Positions 33,089-41,604 are shown, counted from the stretch's first letter. The stretch: 64,000 bases of DNA from Bin87 sp965204685 (GCA_965204685.1 OZ242004.1:2170001-2234000); one strand, 5' to 3'. Translations and numbers: made by a program. The notes: generated by a model not told the origin, from the letters alone.

Positions 33089-34732
33089 ATGGACGGTAAG
33101 ACCGCGTTCGCCAACATCCTGGCTCGGGAGGGCGTGGACGTCGTTTTCTGCTTTCCCAACAATATCCTGATCGACGCCTGCGCTGCGGCCGGCATCCGGC
33201 CGGTCATCTCCCGCATGGAGCGCACCGCGGTCAACATGGCCGACGCTTACAGCCGCGTGAACAACGGCAACAAGAACGGCGTGGTCCTCGTCCAGGGCGG
33301 CCCCGGAATTGAAAACGCCTTCTCCGGGGTCGCCCAGGCTTACGCTGACTCCTCACCCTTGCTGATGGTGCCCAACCATCCCGGTACGCGACGGCATGGC
33401 ATGTCCTCCGACTTCGACGCTGCCCGCAACTATGAGGGCGTCACCAAGTGGGCCGACTCCGCCAACCACACCGAACGCATCCCCGAGCTGATGCGCCGCG
33501 CGTACACGCAACTCCGTACCGGCCGGCCTTATCCGGTGTTGGTGGAGATGCCCAACGACGTGCTGGCCGGCGAAATCTCCGAAGAGCAATTCCACTATCT
33601 GCCGCAGCAGAAGCATCGCTCGGCCGGCGATCCCCGCGATGTTTCCCGGGTCGCCGAGTTGCTGGTGAACGCCCGTCGGCCTGTGATCTACGCCGGCCAG
33701 GGAGTGCTGTACGCCGAGGCCACATCGGAACTGGTGGAACTGGCGGAACTGCTGAACGCGCCGACGATGACCACCACGCTGGGCAAGAGCGGTTTCCCGG
33801 AAAACCACCCCTTGGCCCTGGGCGCCGGCGGCAACACGGGCACGAAAATGGTCGGCGAATTCCTGGCAAAAAGCGACGTGGTGTTCGGGATTGGGACCAG
33901 CTTCCAGAAAACCCTGGCGTCCGCCCCGGTTCCGGCCGGCAAGACCGTCATCCAGTCCACCATCGACGAAAAGGACCTGAACGGGGAATACCCGCTGGAC
34001 GAGATCATCGTCGGCGACGCCAAACTGGTCCTCAGGCAACTGATCGAGGAAGTCAAGGATCGACTGGGTGCAACCGGCCGGCGCGGCGACGAATCGGTAG
34101 CCGCCGAGATCCGGCAGGTGCGACAGGAGTGGCTGACCGAATGGATGCCCCGGCTTTCCAGCAGCGACGTTCCCATCAGCCCGTACCGCGTGGTCTACGA
34201 GCTGAACGCCCGGCTGGACAAGGCCAACAGCATCGTCACCCACGACTCCGGAAACCCGCGCGACCAGATCGTGCCTTTCTACGCCGCCACCACTCCCCGA
34301 GGATACATCGGGTGGGGCAACTCGACCCAATTGGGCAGTGGCTTGGGATACGCCATGGGCGCGAAAGTGGCCTTCCCGGAGAAGACCTGCGTCAACCTGA
34401 TGGGCGATGTGGCCGTGGGCATGGCCGGAACGGACTTCGAGACGGCGGCGCGCGAAAAGCTGGGCATCATCACGGTCATCGTGAACAACGGCGCCATGGG
34501 CGGCTACGAGAAGAACATCCCGGTCGCCACGGAACGGTACGGCACCAAGTACGTCACCGGCGAGTACGCCCGCATGGCAGAAGCCCTGGGCGCCTACTCC
34601 GAGCACGTAACGGACCCGGACGAAGTAGGACCGGCCATCGACAGGGCCAAGGAAATCTCCTCAACCGGCCAACCCTGCGTCCTGGAAATCATCACTCGGG
34701 AAGAGCCGGTGTTCTCGCAGTATTATCGCTGA
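33089..34732 (+). CDS. Thiamine-diphosphate-dependent enzyme (acetolactate-synthase-like)
   Basis: A 547-residue three-domain ThDP enzyme. The N-terminal PYR domain has the catalytic Glu in ISRMERTAVNMAD, and GGPGIENAFSGVAQA follows. The middle domain has the Rossmann-like RRPVIYAGQGV. The C-terminal PP domain binds ThDP/Mg via LMGDVAVGMAGTDFETAAREKLGIITVIVNN. It belongs to the acetolactate synthase/benzoylformate decarboxylase group but no biosynthetic partner such as ilvN is near. ATG at 33089 follows ACGGAGGAAACTGT; TATAAT at 33049-33054 is a likely -10. Substrate not predictable. Confidence 0.92.
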   Translation: MDGKTAFANILAREGVDVVFCFPNNILIDACAAAGIRPVISRMERTAVNMADAYSRVNNGNKNGVVLVQGGPGIENAFSGVAQAYADSSPLLMVPNHPGTRRHGMSSDFDAARNYEGVTKWADSANHTERIPELMRRAYTQLRTGRPYPVLVEMPNDVLAGEISEEQFHYLPQQKHRSAGDPRDVSRVAELLVNARRPVIYAGQGVLYAEATSELVELAELLNAPTMTTTLGKSGFPENHPLALGAGGNTGTKMVGEFLAKSDVVFGIGTSFQKTLASAPVPAGKTVIQSTIDEKDLNGEYPLDEIIVGDAKLVLRQLIEEVKDRLGATGRRGDESVAAEIRQVRQEWLTEWMPRLSSSDVPISPYRVVYELNARLDKANSIVTHDSGNPRDQIVPFYAATTPRGYIGWGNSTQLGSGLGYAMGAKVAFPEKTCVNLMGDVAVGMAGTDFETAAREKLGIITVIVNNGAMGGYEKNIPVATERYGTKYVTGEYARMAEALGAYSEHVTDPDEVGPAIDRAKEISSTGQPCVLEIITREEPVFSQYYR

Positions 34733-34827
34733 ACGCCCGTAGCAGCGGCAGGAATCAATCAGGCTGTGCGTCCTTTGGCTTCGAAGCCGCTTGCATCTTG
34801 CAGAGATTACCGAGATAATCGACGCAC

Positions 34828-35958
34828 ATGATGCGTAGAATGTACATACACGAGCAACCTGATTGGCCTAATTTGCACTGGTGCGCGGATGATTTGGCCG
34901 TCCAATTGGCAGATGTTCGCCATCGTCAAGGACTCCTGCTGGGGAAAGTGAGGGAACTGGGCTTCACATCCCGCCAGGAGGTAACGCTCACCTCTCTGAC
35001 CGAGGAAGTGGTCAAGACCAGTGAAATCGAGGGCGAAATCCTCGACGTCGAGTTAGTCCGTTCCTCAGTCGCGCGACGCTTAGGCATTGACTTCGGCGGC
35101 CTGGACCATCACGACCGCAAGGTTGAAGGCGCGGTCGATATGATGCTGGACGCCACTGAACGATACGATAAACCGCTGACTGAAGAGCGTCTGTGCCAGT
35201 GGCAAGCTGCCTTGTTTCCCACCGGGCGCAGCGAAATGAGAAACATCTCCGTCGGTAAATGGCGTGATGGCCCAATGCAAGTGGTATCCGGACCCATTGG
35301 CCAGGAGCAGGTCCACTTTGAAGCCCCTGCGGCAGCGCGCATTGTTGAGGAAATGGGTGAATTTCTGGACTGGTTCAATTCCTCTCCTAATACTGACCCG
35401 GTCATCAAAGCAGGGCTGGCGCACCTGTGGTTTGTTACCATCCACCCATTTGACGACGGCAATGGTCGTGTCGCCAGGGCTATCGCCGAAATGTCGCTGG
35501 CTCGCGCTGACGGCACTGGACAGCGTTTTTACAGCGTTTCCTCTCAAATCCGCAGGAAACGTCGGGATTATTACAGCACCTTGAAAGGGACGCAAAGAAG
35601 CTCTACCAACGTTACTCGTTGGCTGGCTTGGTTTTTACACTGCGTTGGTGAGGCTATTGATAGTGCAGAGACGACCTTCGCCGCGGTAACGGCCAAAGAA
35701 CGATTTTGGAAAAGCATCGCCGAAATTGCCGTCAATGACCGGCAGCAAAAAATGATCAATCGTTTGCTGGACGGATTCAAAGGAAATCTTACTACCGCCA
35801 AATGGGCTCAAATCACCAAATGCTCTCATGATACCGCCCTGAGAGATATCAACGATCTGATCTCGTATGGCGTTCTCCTACGCAGCAAAGCCGGCGGGCG
35901 CAGCACCAGCTATGATCTCGCTTCAACCCTGACGAATCCACGATCCCGGGATGCCTGA
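34828..35958 (+). CDS. Fic-family protein (AMPylator) with auto-inhibitory helix
   Basis: A 376-residue Fic protein. The full active-site motif HPFDDGNGRVAR is at 206-217, with catalytic His206. The N-terminal DUF4172-like helices carry TSEIEGE (64-70), matching the inhibitory [S/T]xxxE[G/N] motif, so this is a class II Fic that restrains itself. A C-terminal winged-helix-like segment (TKCSHDTALRDINDLISYGVL) follows. Fic enzymes transfer AMP or other phosphate groups to Ser/Thr/Tyr of target proteins. The ATG at 34828 is the first of two Met in a row. Its 3' end overlaps the halogenase gene by 8 bases, so the two are co-translated. Confidence 0.93.
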   Translation: MMRRMYIHEQPDWPNLHWCADDLAVQLADVRHRQGLLLGKVRELGFTSRQEVTLTSLTEEVVKTSEIEGEILDVELVRSSVARRLGIDFGGLDHHDRKVEGAVDMMLDATERYDKPLTEERLCQWQAALFPTGRSEMRNISVGKWRDGPMQVVSGPIGQEQVHFEAPAAARIVEEMGEFLDWFNSSPNTDPVIKAGLAHLWFVTIHPFDDGNGRVARAIAEMSLARADGTGQRFYSVSSQIRRKRRDYYSTLKGTQRSSTNVTRWLAWFLHCVGEAIDSAETTFAAVTAKERFWKSIAEIAVNDRQQKMINRLLDGFKGNLTTAKWAQITKCSHDTALRDINDLISYGVLLRSKAGGRSTSYDLASTLTNPRSRDA

Positions 35959-37531
35959 TCCACCCATCGTTGTCATCGGCGGAGGCCCGGCCGGTTCCTG
36001 CGTGAGCACCCTCCTGGCCCGTCGCGGTTATCCGGTCACCCTGCTGGAGCGAGAACGCTTTCCACGGGACCACGTGGGCGAATCGCTTCTCCCGGCCAGC
36101 ATTCCGATCCTGGATGATCTTGGCGTGCTGGAACGGGTCCGGCAAGCCGGGTTCGTGCTGAAACGCGGCGCCACCATGATTTGGGGCGTGGACCGCGAAC
36201 CGTGGAGTTGGTACTTCAGCGAGACCAATGCTTCCAACTCCCATTCGTACCAGGTGTGGCGGCCCGAGTTCGATGCCATCCTCCTCGACAACGCACGACG
36301 CTCCGGCGTGCGCGTACGGGAAGGATGCGCCGCCACTGAGGTCGTGCTCGACGACGCGCAGACGGCGGTCGCGGTGCGCTGTGGCAATGAAACCCTGCCG
36401 GCGCGGTACGTCGTCGACGCCAGCGGGCAGGGAGGCTTGTTGTCGCGCCAGCTGGGCCTGCGGCAGTGGGACGATTTCTTCCGTAACCTGGCGGTCTACG
36501 CATATTACCAGGGCGCTGACCGGCTCCAATCCCCGGACGAAGGCAACATCCTGATCGAGTCTCAGTCCAACGGCTGGATGTGGAACATCCCGCTGCGTAA
36601 CGGGTGGTCCAGCGTCGGCGCAGTGGTGGATTCCAAGACCGGTCAGGAAGGTATCCGTCGTCTGGGCGCGCGCGGCTTTTTGGAGGCACAGGTTGCCGCC
36701 GCCCCGCAAACCGCGCAGATGCTGGAAAACGCCCGCCTCGTCTCGGGCCCGGAAATCGTCCGGGACTGGTCATACCGTTGCCGGGAGCTCCACGGGCCGG
36801 GGTATATCCTGGTGGGAGACGCCGGCTGCTTCATCGATCCGCTGTTTTCGTCCGGCGTACACCTGGCGTTGACGTCGGCCACCCTTGCCGCCGCCGCGGT
36901 CGCTTCCGCCTTGTCAGATCCCGACATGGCCGGCCCCGTCGGGAACGTGTACCAACAGCTGTACTACAAAGAGTACGGGCACTTTCGGGAGCTGGCCCGG
37001 TTGTTCTATTCCAGCAACCGCACCGCCGATTCCTACTTCTGGGAGGCGCGCCGGCTGCTGGACGACGACCCCTCCCTGACCCCGCGCCAGTCGTTCATCC
37101 AGGCGGTGGCCGGTCAACCGCCCCGCGGCTACGAGCGGGCGGTATTGTCCCATGGCCTGGCGCCGGCCGCCTTCAGCCACAGCGTAACCAACGTCGAGGC
37201 CGAACGACGGCGCCGGCGCGACCATCCCCTACGGCTCGGAGACCGGCCGCGTCTGGCGGACGGGGTCGTCCTGCAACGCCAGCCGGTGCTGGCCGACGGC
37301 GATTTCGTGTGGGGTTACGGGTTAGTAACCGACGGACACCCGGAGGGCCTCCCGTGCAGCGGGCTGGTGGCGCGACTGCTGCACGGGCTGGACGGCAGAA
37401 CTACCGTCGCCGAAGCCATTGCGGACCTCTGCCGGGGCCTGAAACCCGCCGCGACCCAACAGGTGGAAACGGTCGCGCTGAAAGCCCTGCAAATCCTGTA
37501 CGTCGACGGCGCGATCAGCGCATCGCCCTGA
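35951..37531 (+). CDS. FAD-dependent halogenase-like oxidoreductase with C-terminal PqqD-like domain
   Basis: A 526-residue flavoprotein. GGGPAGS (10-16) binds the FAD; GWMWNIP at 208-214 matches the halogenase W-x-W-x-I-P signature that keeps substrate away from the flavin; and VGDAGCFIDPLFSSGVHLA is the halogenase/PHBH-type flavin motif. Lys71 in VLKRGAT is a candidate for the chloramine-forming lysine, less certain. Residues about 430-526 look like a PqqD-type winged helix (LHGLDGRTTVAEAIADL), a carrier or docking domain seen in some non-tryptophan halogenases. Start ATG 35951 is inside the Fic gene's end. It probably halogenates a carrier-bound or small aromatic compound; the reductase partner is not local. 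Confidence 0.83.
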   Translation: MPDPPIVVIGGGPAGSCVSTLLARRGYPVTLLERERFPRDHVGESLLPASIPILDDLGVLERVRQAGFVLKRGATMIWGVDREPWSWYFSETNASNSHSYQVWRPEFDAILLDNARRSGVRVREGCAATEVVLDDAQTAVAVRCGNETLPARYVVDASGQGGLLSRQLGLRQWDDFFRNLAVYAYYQGADRLQSPDEGNILIESQSNGWMWNIPLRNGWSSVGAVVDSKTGQEGIRRLGARGFLEAQVAAAPQTAQMLENARLVSGPEIVRDWSYRCRELHGPGYILVGDAGCFIDPLFSSGVHLALTSATLAAAAVASALSDPDMAGPVGNVYQQLYYKEYGHFRELARLFYSSNRTADSYFWEARRLLDDDPSLTPRQSFIQAVAGQPPRGYERAVLSHGLAPAAFSHSVTNVEAERRRRRDHPLRLGDRPRLADGVVLQRQPVLADGDFVWGYGLVTDGHPEGLPCSGLVARLLHGLDGRTTVAEAIADLCRGLKPAATQQVETVALKALQILYVDGAISASP

Positions 37532-37546
37532 GCTCCGGGCGTCACA

Positions 37547-38128
37547 TTACGGCTTCACCCAGGTCTCCGACCAGGCGCAACACGCCGTGCTGCTCTGGGC
37601 CGAGCCGCGCGCTTCCAAAGACACCACCCCGCTCAGCGCCCGGTCGCCCACGGTGATTTGGGCGCTTCGGGCCGGGAAGAAGCAACTGTACACGCCGTGC
37701 GGCCGGCCGGGAGTGCTTCCGGCCGGATTGTTGAGCATGTAGGGCGTCAGGAAATCGTGCCAGCTGAGCACAACTGTCTCAGTGGATGCGGCGACGATCT
37801 CATTGTAGGCGCTCTCAATGCCGCCGGACCTGCTGAATTGGGCAGGGATCACCGGGAGGTTGAGGTCGCCGAATTCCGGGAACAGGATGCTTTCGATCTC
37901 CTCCTGGAGGTAGCGGGTCATGGCAATGTTGTCGGAATAAACGCGCACCGGATCACGCTCCAAATCCGCGCTCTTGAGAAACAGGACGTGTCCCGCGCCG
38001 CCGGGCGACCAGAGGACGCGCCAGTGGCTGGTGCGGGTGGTCTGCTCGCCGCCGGCTTCCGGCGATAGGCGGATAAAAGAGTTCTCTCCGGTCAGGCAAA
38101 TCTGGTTCGGGTCGATGGGACTGGTCAT
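37547..38128 (-). CDS. Conserved-looking protein of unknown function, 193 aa
   Basis: A 193-residue soluble protein without a recognised domain. It begins MTSPIDPNQICLTGENSFIR and has an alternating strand pattern (SHWRVLWSPGGAGHVLFLKS) suggesting a beta-rich fold. There is no signal peptide or membrane helix. The ATG at 38128 follows CAAGGAGAACACC, an excellent ribosome site, so it is probably a real gene. It lies 44 bases downstream of the aldolase gene and converges on the halogenase gene. It may belong to the aldolase's pathway, by position only. Confidence 0.7.
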   Translation of the reverse strand: MTSPIDPNQICLTGENSFIRLSPEAGGEQTTRTSHWRVLWSPGGAGHVLFLKSADLERDPVRVYSDNIAMTRYLQEEIESILFPEFGDLNLPVIPAQFSRSGGIESAYNEIVAASTETVVLSWHDFLTPYMLNNPAGSTPGRPHGVYSCFFPARSAQITVGDRALSGVVSLEARGSAQSSTACCAWSETWVKP

Positions 38129-38172
38129 GGTGTTCTCCTTGCTGTCTTGGAGCAGGCAAGCGTCTAGGCAGA

Positions 38173-38949
38173 CTACAACCCGTCCGCCGCCGCCCGCATG
38201 TTGTTCAGGTACTCGTTGCTGGCGCCCTGGATCAGCCGCCCAACGGTGTTGTGGAAGTACCGCACGCCCAACTCCAGGTAGTGCGGCACCAGGGCGTCCG
38301 GGCAACTGCATCCGGCGGTGATGCCCGATGCCGCGATCTGCTGTACGCCCTTTTCCACCAGCGCCTGCACTTCCGGATGGGTCTGCTGACCCGGGTAACC
38401 CATGCTCTGGGACAAGTCGCCGGCTCCGATGAAATACACGTCCACGCCCGGCACTTTCACCAGTTCCGGAATGTTCTCGATGGCCTCGACCTCTTCCAGC
38501 ATCAGGCACACCAGCGTGTTCCGGTTCGCGTCTGCCACATAATCGGGCGTGGCGCCGCTGAACCCGTACTCGGCGGGTCGTCCCCCGCTGAACAGGCCAC
38601 GATCCCCTTCCGGATAGTACTTGACGGCGGCCACGGCAGCCCGGGCTTCCTCGGCGGTATTCACGTGAGGTACCTGGACACCCCAGGCGCCCCGGTCCAG
38701 GAAGGGAGAGATGATTTCCGGCCGGTTGCCCACAGGCCTGACTATCGGAGCCGTGCCCGAGTATTCGGCGGCGCGGATCATGTCCTCGGCCAGATCAACG
38801 GTAATGCTGCCGTGCTCGTTGTCGATGAGCACCCAGTCGTACCCGAGGTATCCGAGCATCTCGACCACCACCGGAGACGGGAAGGTGATCATCGAGCCAA
38901 ACACCGGCCGGCCGGCCCGCAGCTTCTTTTTCATAGTGTTTTCGCGCAT
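38173..38949 (-). CDS. HpcH/HpaI-family aldolase
   Basis: A 258-residue class II pyruvate aldolase fold (2-dehydro-3-deoxyglucarate or hydroxyheptanedioate aldolase type). VFGSMITFPSPVVVEMLGYLGYDWVLIDNEHG is the start of the barrel with the conserved Asp-x-Glu-His. The metal ligands are expected in VCLMLEEVEAIEN (Glu) and VYFIGAGDLSQSMG (Asp). The ATG at 38949 follows CAGGAGTAGACCAGC. It cleaves or forms a C-C bond to pyruvate; the aldehyde partner is unknown. Followed on the same strand by an unknown gene. Confidence 0.9.
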   Translation of the reverse strand: MRENTMKKKLRAGRPVFGSMITFPSPVVVEMLGYLGYDWVLIDNEHGSITVDLAEDMIRAAEYSGTAPIVRPVGNRPEIISPFLDRGAWGVQVPHVNTAEEARAAVAAVKYYPEGDRGLFSGGRPAEYGFSGATPDYVADANRNTLVCLMLEEVEAIENIPELVKVPGVDVYFIGAGDLSQSMGYPGQQTHPEVQALVEKGVQQIAASGITAGCSCPDALVPHYLELGVRYFHNTVGRLIQGASNEYLNNMRAAADGL

Positions 38950-39150
38950 GCTGGTCTACTCCTGCTGGGAAGGCGGTTGGAGCCTTCGTCGGTAGCCGAA
39001 TGCTATGCGCGAGCGATGCTCACCGTCAACTGGGAGGTTTCGATGGTGCCTGTCGTCCGGGCTGCATAAACAGCTGGATTCGCCGGCGCGTCATCGGCTG
39101 GATAAGCAGTCAACCATGCCAAGCCGGTCGCAACGATGAAACTGCAACGG

Positions 39151-39179
39151 TTGGAAAGGGGTTTGGTTGGGGGTACAAT
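39151..39179 (+). promoter_or_regulatory. Promoter for tRNA-Thr
   Basis: TTGGAA (39151-39156), a 17-base spacer and TACAAT (39174-39179), placed 9 bases before the first base of the tRNA, as expected for a stable-RNA promoter. Confidence 0.72.
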
Positions 39180-39188
39180 GAATCGCAC

Positions 39189-39264
39189 GCCGATGTAGCT
39201 CAGCCGGAAGAGCAGCGGTTTCGTAAACCGCAGGTCAAGGGTTCGAGTCCCTTCATCGGCTCCA
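39189..39264 (+). tRNA. tRNA-Thr (anticodon CGU)
   Basis: A full cloverleaf in 76 bases with encoded CCA. Acceptor GCCGATG pairs with CATCGGC. The D stem is GCTC/GAGC. The anticodon stem GCGGT/ACCGC holds the loop TTCGTAA, giving anticodon CGT, which reads ACG (Thr). The T arm is AAGGG-TTCGAGT-CCCTT, with discriminator T. A run of five T follows at 39266. It sits 160 bases before threonine synthase. Confidence 0.96.
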
Positions 39265-39421
39265 CTTTTTCCCAGGCCCAACCGGCCGCGACGCTGGCCC
39301 GGTTGATAGTACGGGCATCCTCTGGCACAATGGGTGGCCGGTGTATGTGTTTCAATCCATGCCGGCGGTTGGGTTGCAAACCGGCGCACGGGTACATCAG
39401 GAACCACGGAGGTAACATCCG

Positions 39422-40711
39422 GTGGCGTTTGTCAAAGGATTAAAGTGCCGGGAATGCGGCCGGGAATACCCGGGCGAACCCCTCAACGTTTGCGACTTCT
39501 GCTTCGGCCCGCTCGAGGTCATCTATGATTACGTGACCATCTCTGAGGTGGTCACTCACCAGCGCATCACCGACGGCCCGTTGAGCATCTGGCGTTACCA
39601 GGACCTGTTGCCGGCGGAGGCGGACGATCCGGTGGATATCATGGCCGGATATACGCCGCTGCTGAAGGCCAAAAACCTGGGCAAGCGCCTGGGCCTGAAC
39701 AACCTGTACATCAAGAACGACAGCGTGAACCCGTCTTTCTCGTTCAAGGACCGCGTGGTGTCGGTTGCCGCTACCAAGGCGGTTGAATTCGGCTACGAGA
39801 CGCTGGCCTGCGCCAGCACCGGCAACCTGGCTTGCAGCGTGGCCGCGCACGCCGCCCGGGCCGGCATCGACGCGGTGGTCTTCATACCTGCCGACCTGGA
39901 GCGTGGCAAGGTCATCGGCGCTGCGGTCTACAACCCCACGCTGGTAGCGGTGGAAGGCACCTACGACGAAGTGAACCGGCTGTGCAGCGAGGTCAGCGAC
40001 AACTACCACTGGGCCTTCGTCAACATCAACATGCGCCCCTACTACGCCGAGGGCAGCAAGACGCTGGGCTACGAGGTGGCCGAGCAGCTCGGCTGGCGCG
40101 TGCCGGATCACGTCGTCGTCCCATCGGCCTCCGGCGCAATGTTCACCAAGATCTGGAAGGGCTTCAACGAACTGGCCTGCCTGGGCCTGCTTGACGGCGT
40201 ATCTCCCATGCCCTTCGGTGCCGACCAGAATACGGTGCATCACCCGGCGGTCACGACCCGGATGCACATGGCGCAGGCAGCGGGCTGTTGTCCCATCGTG
40301 TCCGCCTGGGAAAACCAGCAGAACCAGATCCGCCCCGTGCGGCCCGACAGCATCGCCAAGTCTCTGGCTATCGGCAATCCGGCGGACGGGATCTACGCCC
40401 TGCGCGTCATTCGCGAGTCTGACGGCAGCGGGTACGCCGTGCCCGAATCTCAAGTGGTTGAAGGCATCAAGCTTTTGGCCGAAACCGAAGGCATATTCAC
40501 GGAGACCGCCGGCGGTGTCACCGTTTCCACCCTGAAGTACTTGGCGGAGACCGGCGCCATCGGCCCTGACGAACTGGCCGTGGCCTACATTACCGGCAAC
40601 GGCCTGAAGACCCAGGAAGCGGTCGAAGAGGTGGTGAACCCGTTGCTGATCAAACCGATGATGGGTTCCTTTGAAGCGGCTCTGGAAAATCGCATGGCGG
40701 CGCAGGTGTAG
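39422..40711 (+). CDS. thrC: Threonine synthase
   Basis: A 429-residue PLP enzyme converting O-phosphohomoserine to threonine. An N-terminal zinc ribbon (Cys9, Cys12, Cys24, Cys27) as in archaeal-type ThrC is followed by the fold type II core with Lys109 in SFSFKDR as the Schiff-base residue, and STGNLACSVAAHAA holding the phosphate. Starts with GTG at 39422 after ACGGAGGTAACATCC. Directly followed by a NIL-domain gene with no gap, then a ThiS/MoaD-like gene. That context is more usual for sulfur-amino-acid chemistry, so a second role is possible though unproven. Confidence 0.93.
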   Translation: MAFVKGLKCRECGREYPGEPLNVCDFCFGPLEVIYDYVTISEVVTHQRITDGPLSIWRYQDLLPAEADDPVDIMAGYTPLLKAKNLGKRLGLNNLYIKNDSVNPSFSFKDRVVSVAATKAVEFGYETLACASTGNLACSVAAHAARAGIDAVVFIPADLERGKVIGAAVYNPTLVAVEGTYDEVNRLCSEVSDNYHWAFVNINMRPYYAEGSKTLGYEVAEQLGWRVPDHVVVPSASGAMFTKIWKGFNELACLGLLDGVSPMPFGADQNTVHHPAVTTRMHMAQAAGCCPIVSAWENQQNQIRPVRPDSIAKSLAIGNPADGIYALRVIRESDGSGYAVPESQVVEGIKLLAETEGIFTETAGGVTVSTLKYLAETGAIGPDELAVAYITGNGLKTQEAVEEVVNPLLIKPMMGSFEAALENRMAAQV

Positions 40712-40960
40712 ATGGTCATGGCCAAGCAGCGGGTCCGGTTCACGTTCTCGGCCGAGATGGTGCGCGAGCCGATAATCTACCGACTGGGACACGACTTTGA
40801 CGTGGTCACCAACATCCGACGTGCCGACGTCCGTCGGGATGTGGGATGGGTCATCCTCGAGCTGGAAGGGTCGGAGGACGAAATCCAGCGCGGCCTCGAT
40901 TGGGTGGGAAACACCGGCGTGCGCGTCGACCCCATCGCAGGCGATGTGATCGAAGGCTGA
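40712..40960 (+). CDS. NIL-domain protein, 82 aa
   Basis: An 82-residue single NIL domain, the small ferredoxin-like fold found at the C-terminus of the methionine transporter ATPase MetN and in archaeal homocysteine-forming proteins. RVRFTFSAEMVREPIIYRL, then RADVRRDVGWVILELEGSEDEIQRGLDWV, give the beta-alpha-beta pattern. ATG at 40712 begins on the base after the thrC stop, so translation should be coupled. In MetN the domain binds methionine as a regulator; in this spot it may sense an amino acid for thrC or serve sulfur transfer. Both are inferences. Confidence 0.87.
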   Translation: MVMAKQRVRFTFSAEMVREPIIYRLGHDFDVVTNIRRADVRRDVGWVILELEGSEDEIQRGLDWVGNTGVRVDPIAGDVIEG

Positions 40961-41054
40961 CCGGTAAGTCGGACAACGAGCCGGACGTGTAAACTAATTT
41001 GCCGTAGCGCAAAGCGTGGCACGGCATGACAGCATGGCAGGAGGAGACATTCCG

Positions 41055-41336
41055 ATGGGCGTAACGGTACGCATTCCCACCCCACTGCGACGGATGACTG
41101 GCGGCGCGGACAAGGTCGAGCTGGACGTGGCCGACCTTTCACAAATGATAGACACGCTGGAGACCGACTATCCCGGTTTCAAAGAACGGCTGCTGGACGA
41201 AGAGGGCGAACTGCGCTACTTCGTGAACATTTATGTCAATGGCGAGGACATCCGGTTCGACCAGGGCCTGCGGACGTCTATCAAGTCCGGAGACGAGATC
41301 AGCATCGTTCCCGCGGTCGCCGGCGGATTGACCTGA
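41055..41336 (+). CDS. MoaD/ThiS-like ubiquitin-fold sulfur carrier
   Basis: A 93-residue beta-grasp protein similar to CysO/MoaD: VTVRIPTPLRRMTGG at the start, then LSQMIDTLETDYPGFKERL, YFVNIYVNGEDIRF and SGDEISIVPAVAGG. The canonical protein ends in Gly-Gly so the carboxylate can be adenylated and thiolated; here two more residues (Leu-Thr) follow. ATG at 41055 follows GCAGGAGGAGACATTCCG. It is the last gene of the thrC-NIL unit, closed by a strong terminator. It may deliver sulfide for cysteine or homocysteine, as CysO does with its synthase. Confidence 0.88.
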   Translation: MGVTVRIPTPLRRMTGGADKVELDVADLSQMIDTLETDYPGFKERLLDEEGELRYFVNIYVNGEDIRFDQGLRTSIKSGDEISIVPAVAGGLT

Positions 41337-41367
41337 GCACCCGGGCCTTCCAGTCTCCGTGACTGTG

Positions 41368-41400
41368 GCACTCCCGCTACGGCGGGAGTGCAGTCTTTTG
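41368..41400 (+). terminator. Rho-independent terminator after the thrC unit
   Basis: A perfect 10-bp stem (GCACTCCCGC with GCGGGAGTGC), loop TACG, then AGTCTTTT. It lies 32 bases after the MoaD-like stop. Confidence 0.85.
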
Positions 41401-41467
41401 GTCTTTTGGGGGCGCATGGTCTCGCCGGGACCCCCGCGAGTACCTGACTTGGGGCGTGTATCGTCGG

Positions 41468-41578
41468 AACCAGGATTTACAAGATTATCGGATTTTCAGG
41501 ATGCCGCCCACACGATAACCAATCCCGGCAATCCCGAAATCCGATAAATCCTGATTCTGACAAACTCCCGAAAGCGGG
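41468..41578. repeat. Composite dispersed repeat with inverted halves
   Basis: The left half (41468-41503) contains CAGGATTTACAAGATTATCG and GATTTTCAGGATG. The right half (41535-41578), read on the other strand, contains CTTTCGGGAGTTTGTCAGAA followed by TCAGGATTTATCGGATTT. The two halves are thus imperfect inverted copies. The same sequence blocks, joined in one orientation, are found at the right edge of the window (63945-64000). Related TCAGGATTT elements are common in uncultured bacterial genomes, to my knowledge without an assigned function. Confidence 0.75.
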
Positions 41579-41604
41579 TTCGCAGCAGCGCCCGGATGCC
41601 GCGC

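Noticed and set aside
33353..34606. A 417-codon antisense frame over the thiamine-diphosphate enzyme.
   Set aside because: Composition is that of an antisense shadow and the plus-strand frame is a complete family member.
37547..38509. A 320-residue version of the unknown protein starting inside the aldolase gene.
   Set aside because: The first 127 residues are out-of-frame aldolase sequence; an internal ATG at 38128 has an excellent ribosome site.
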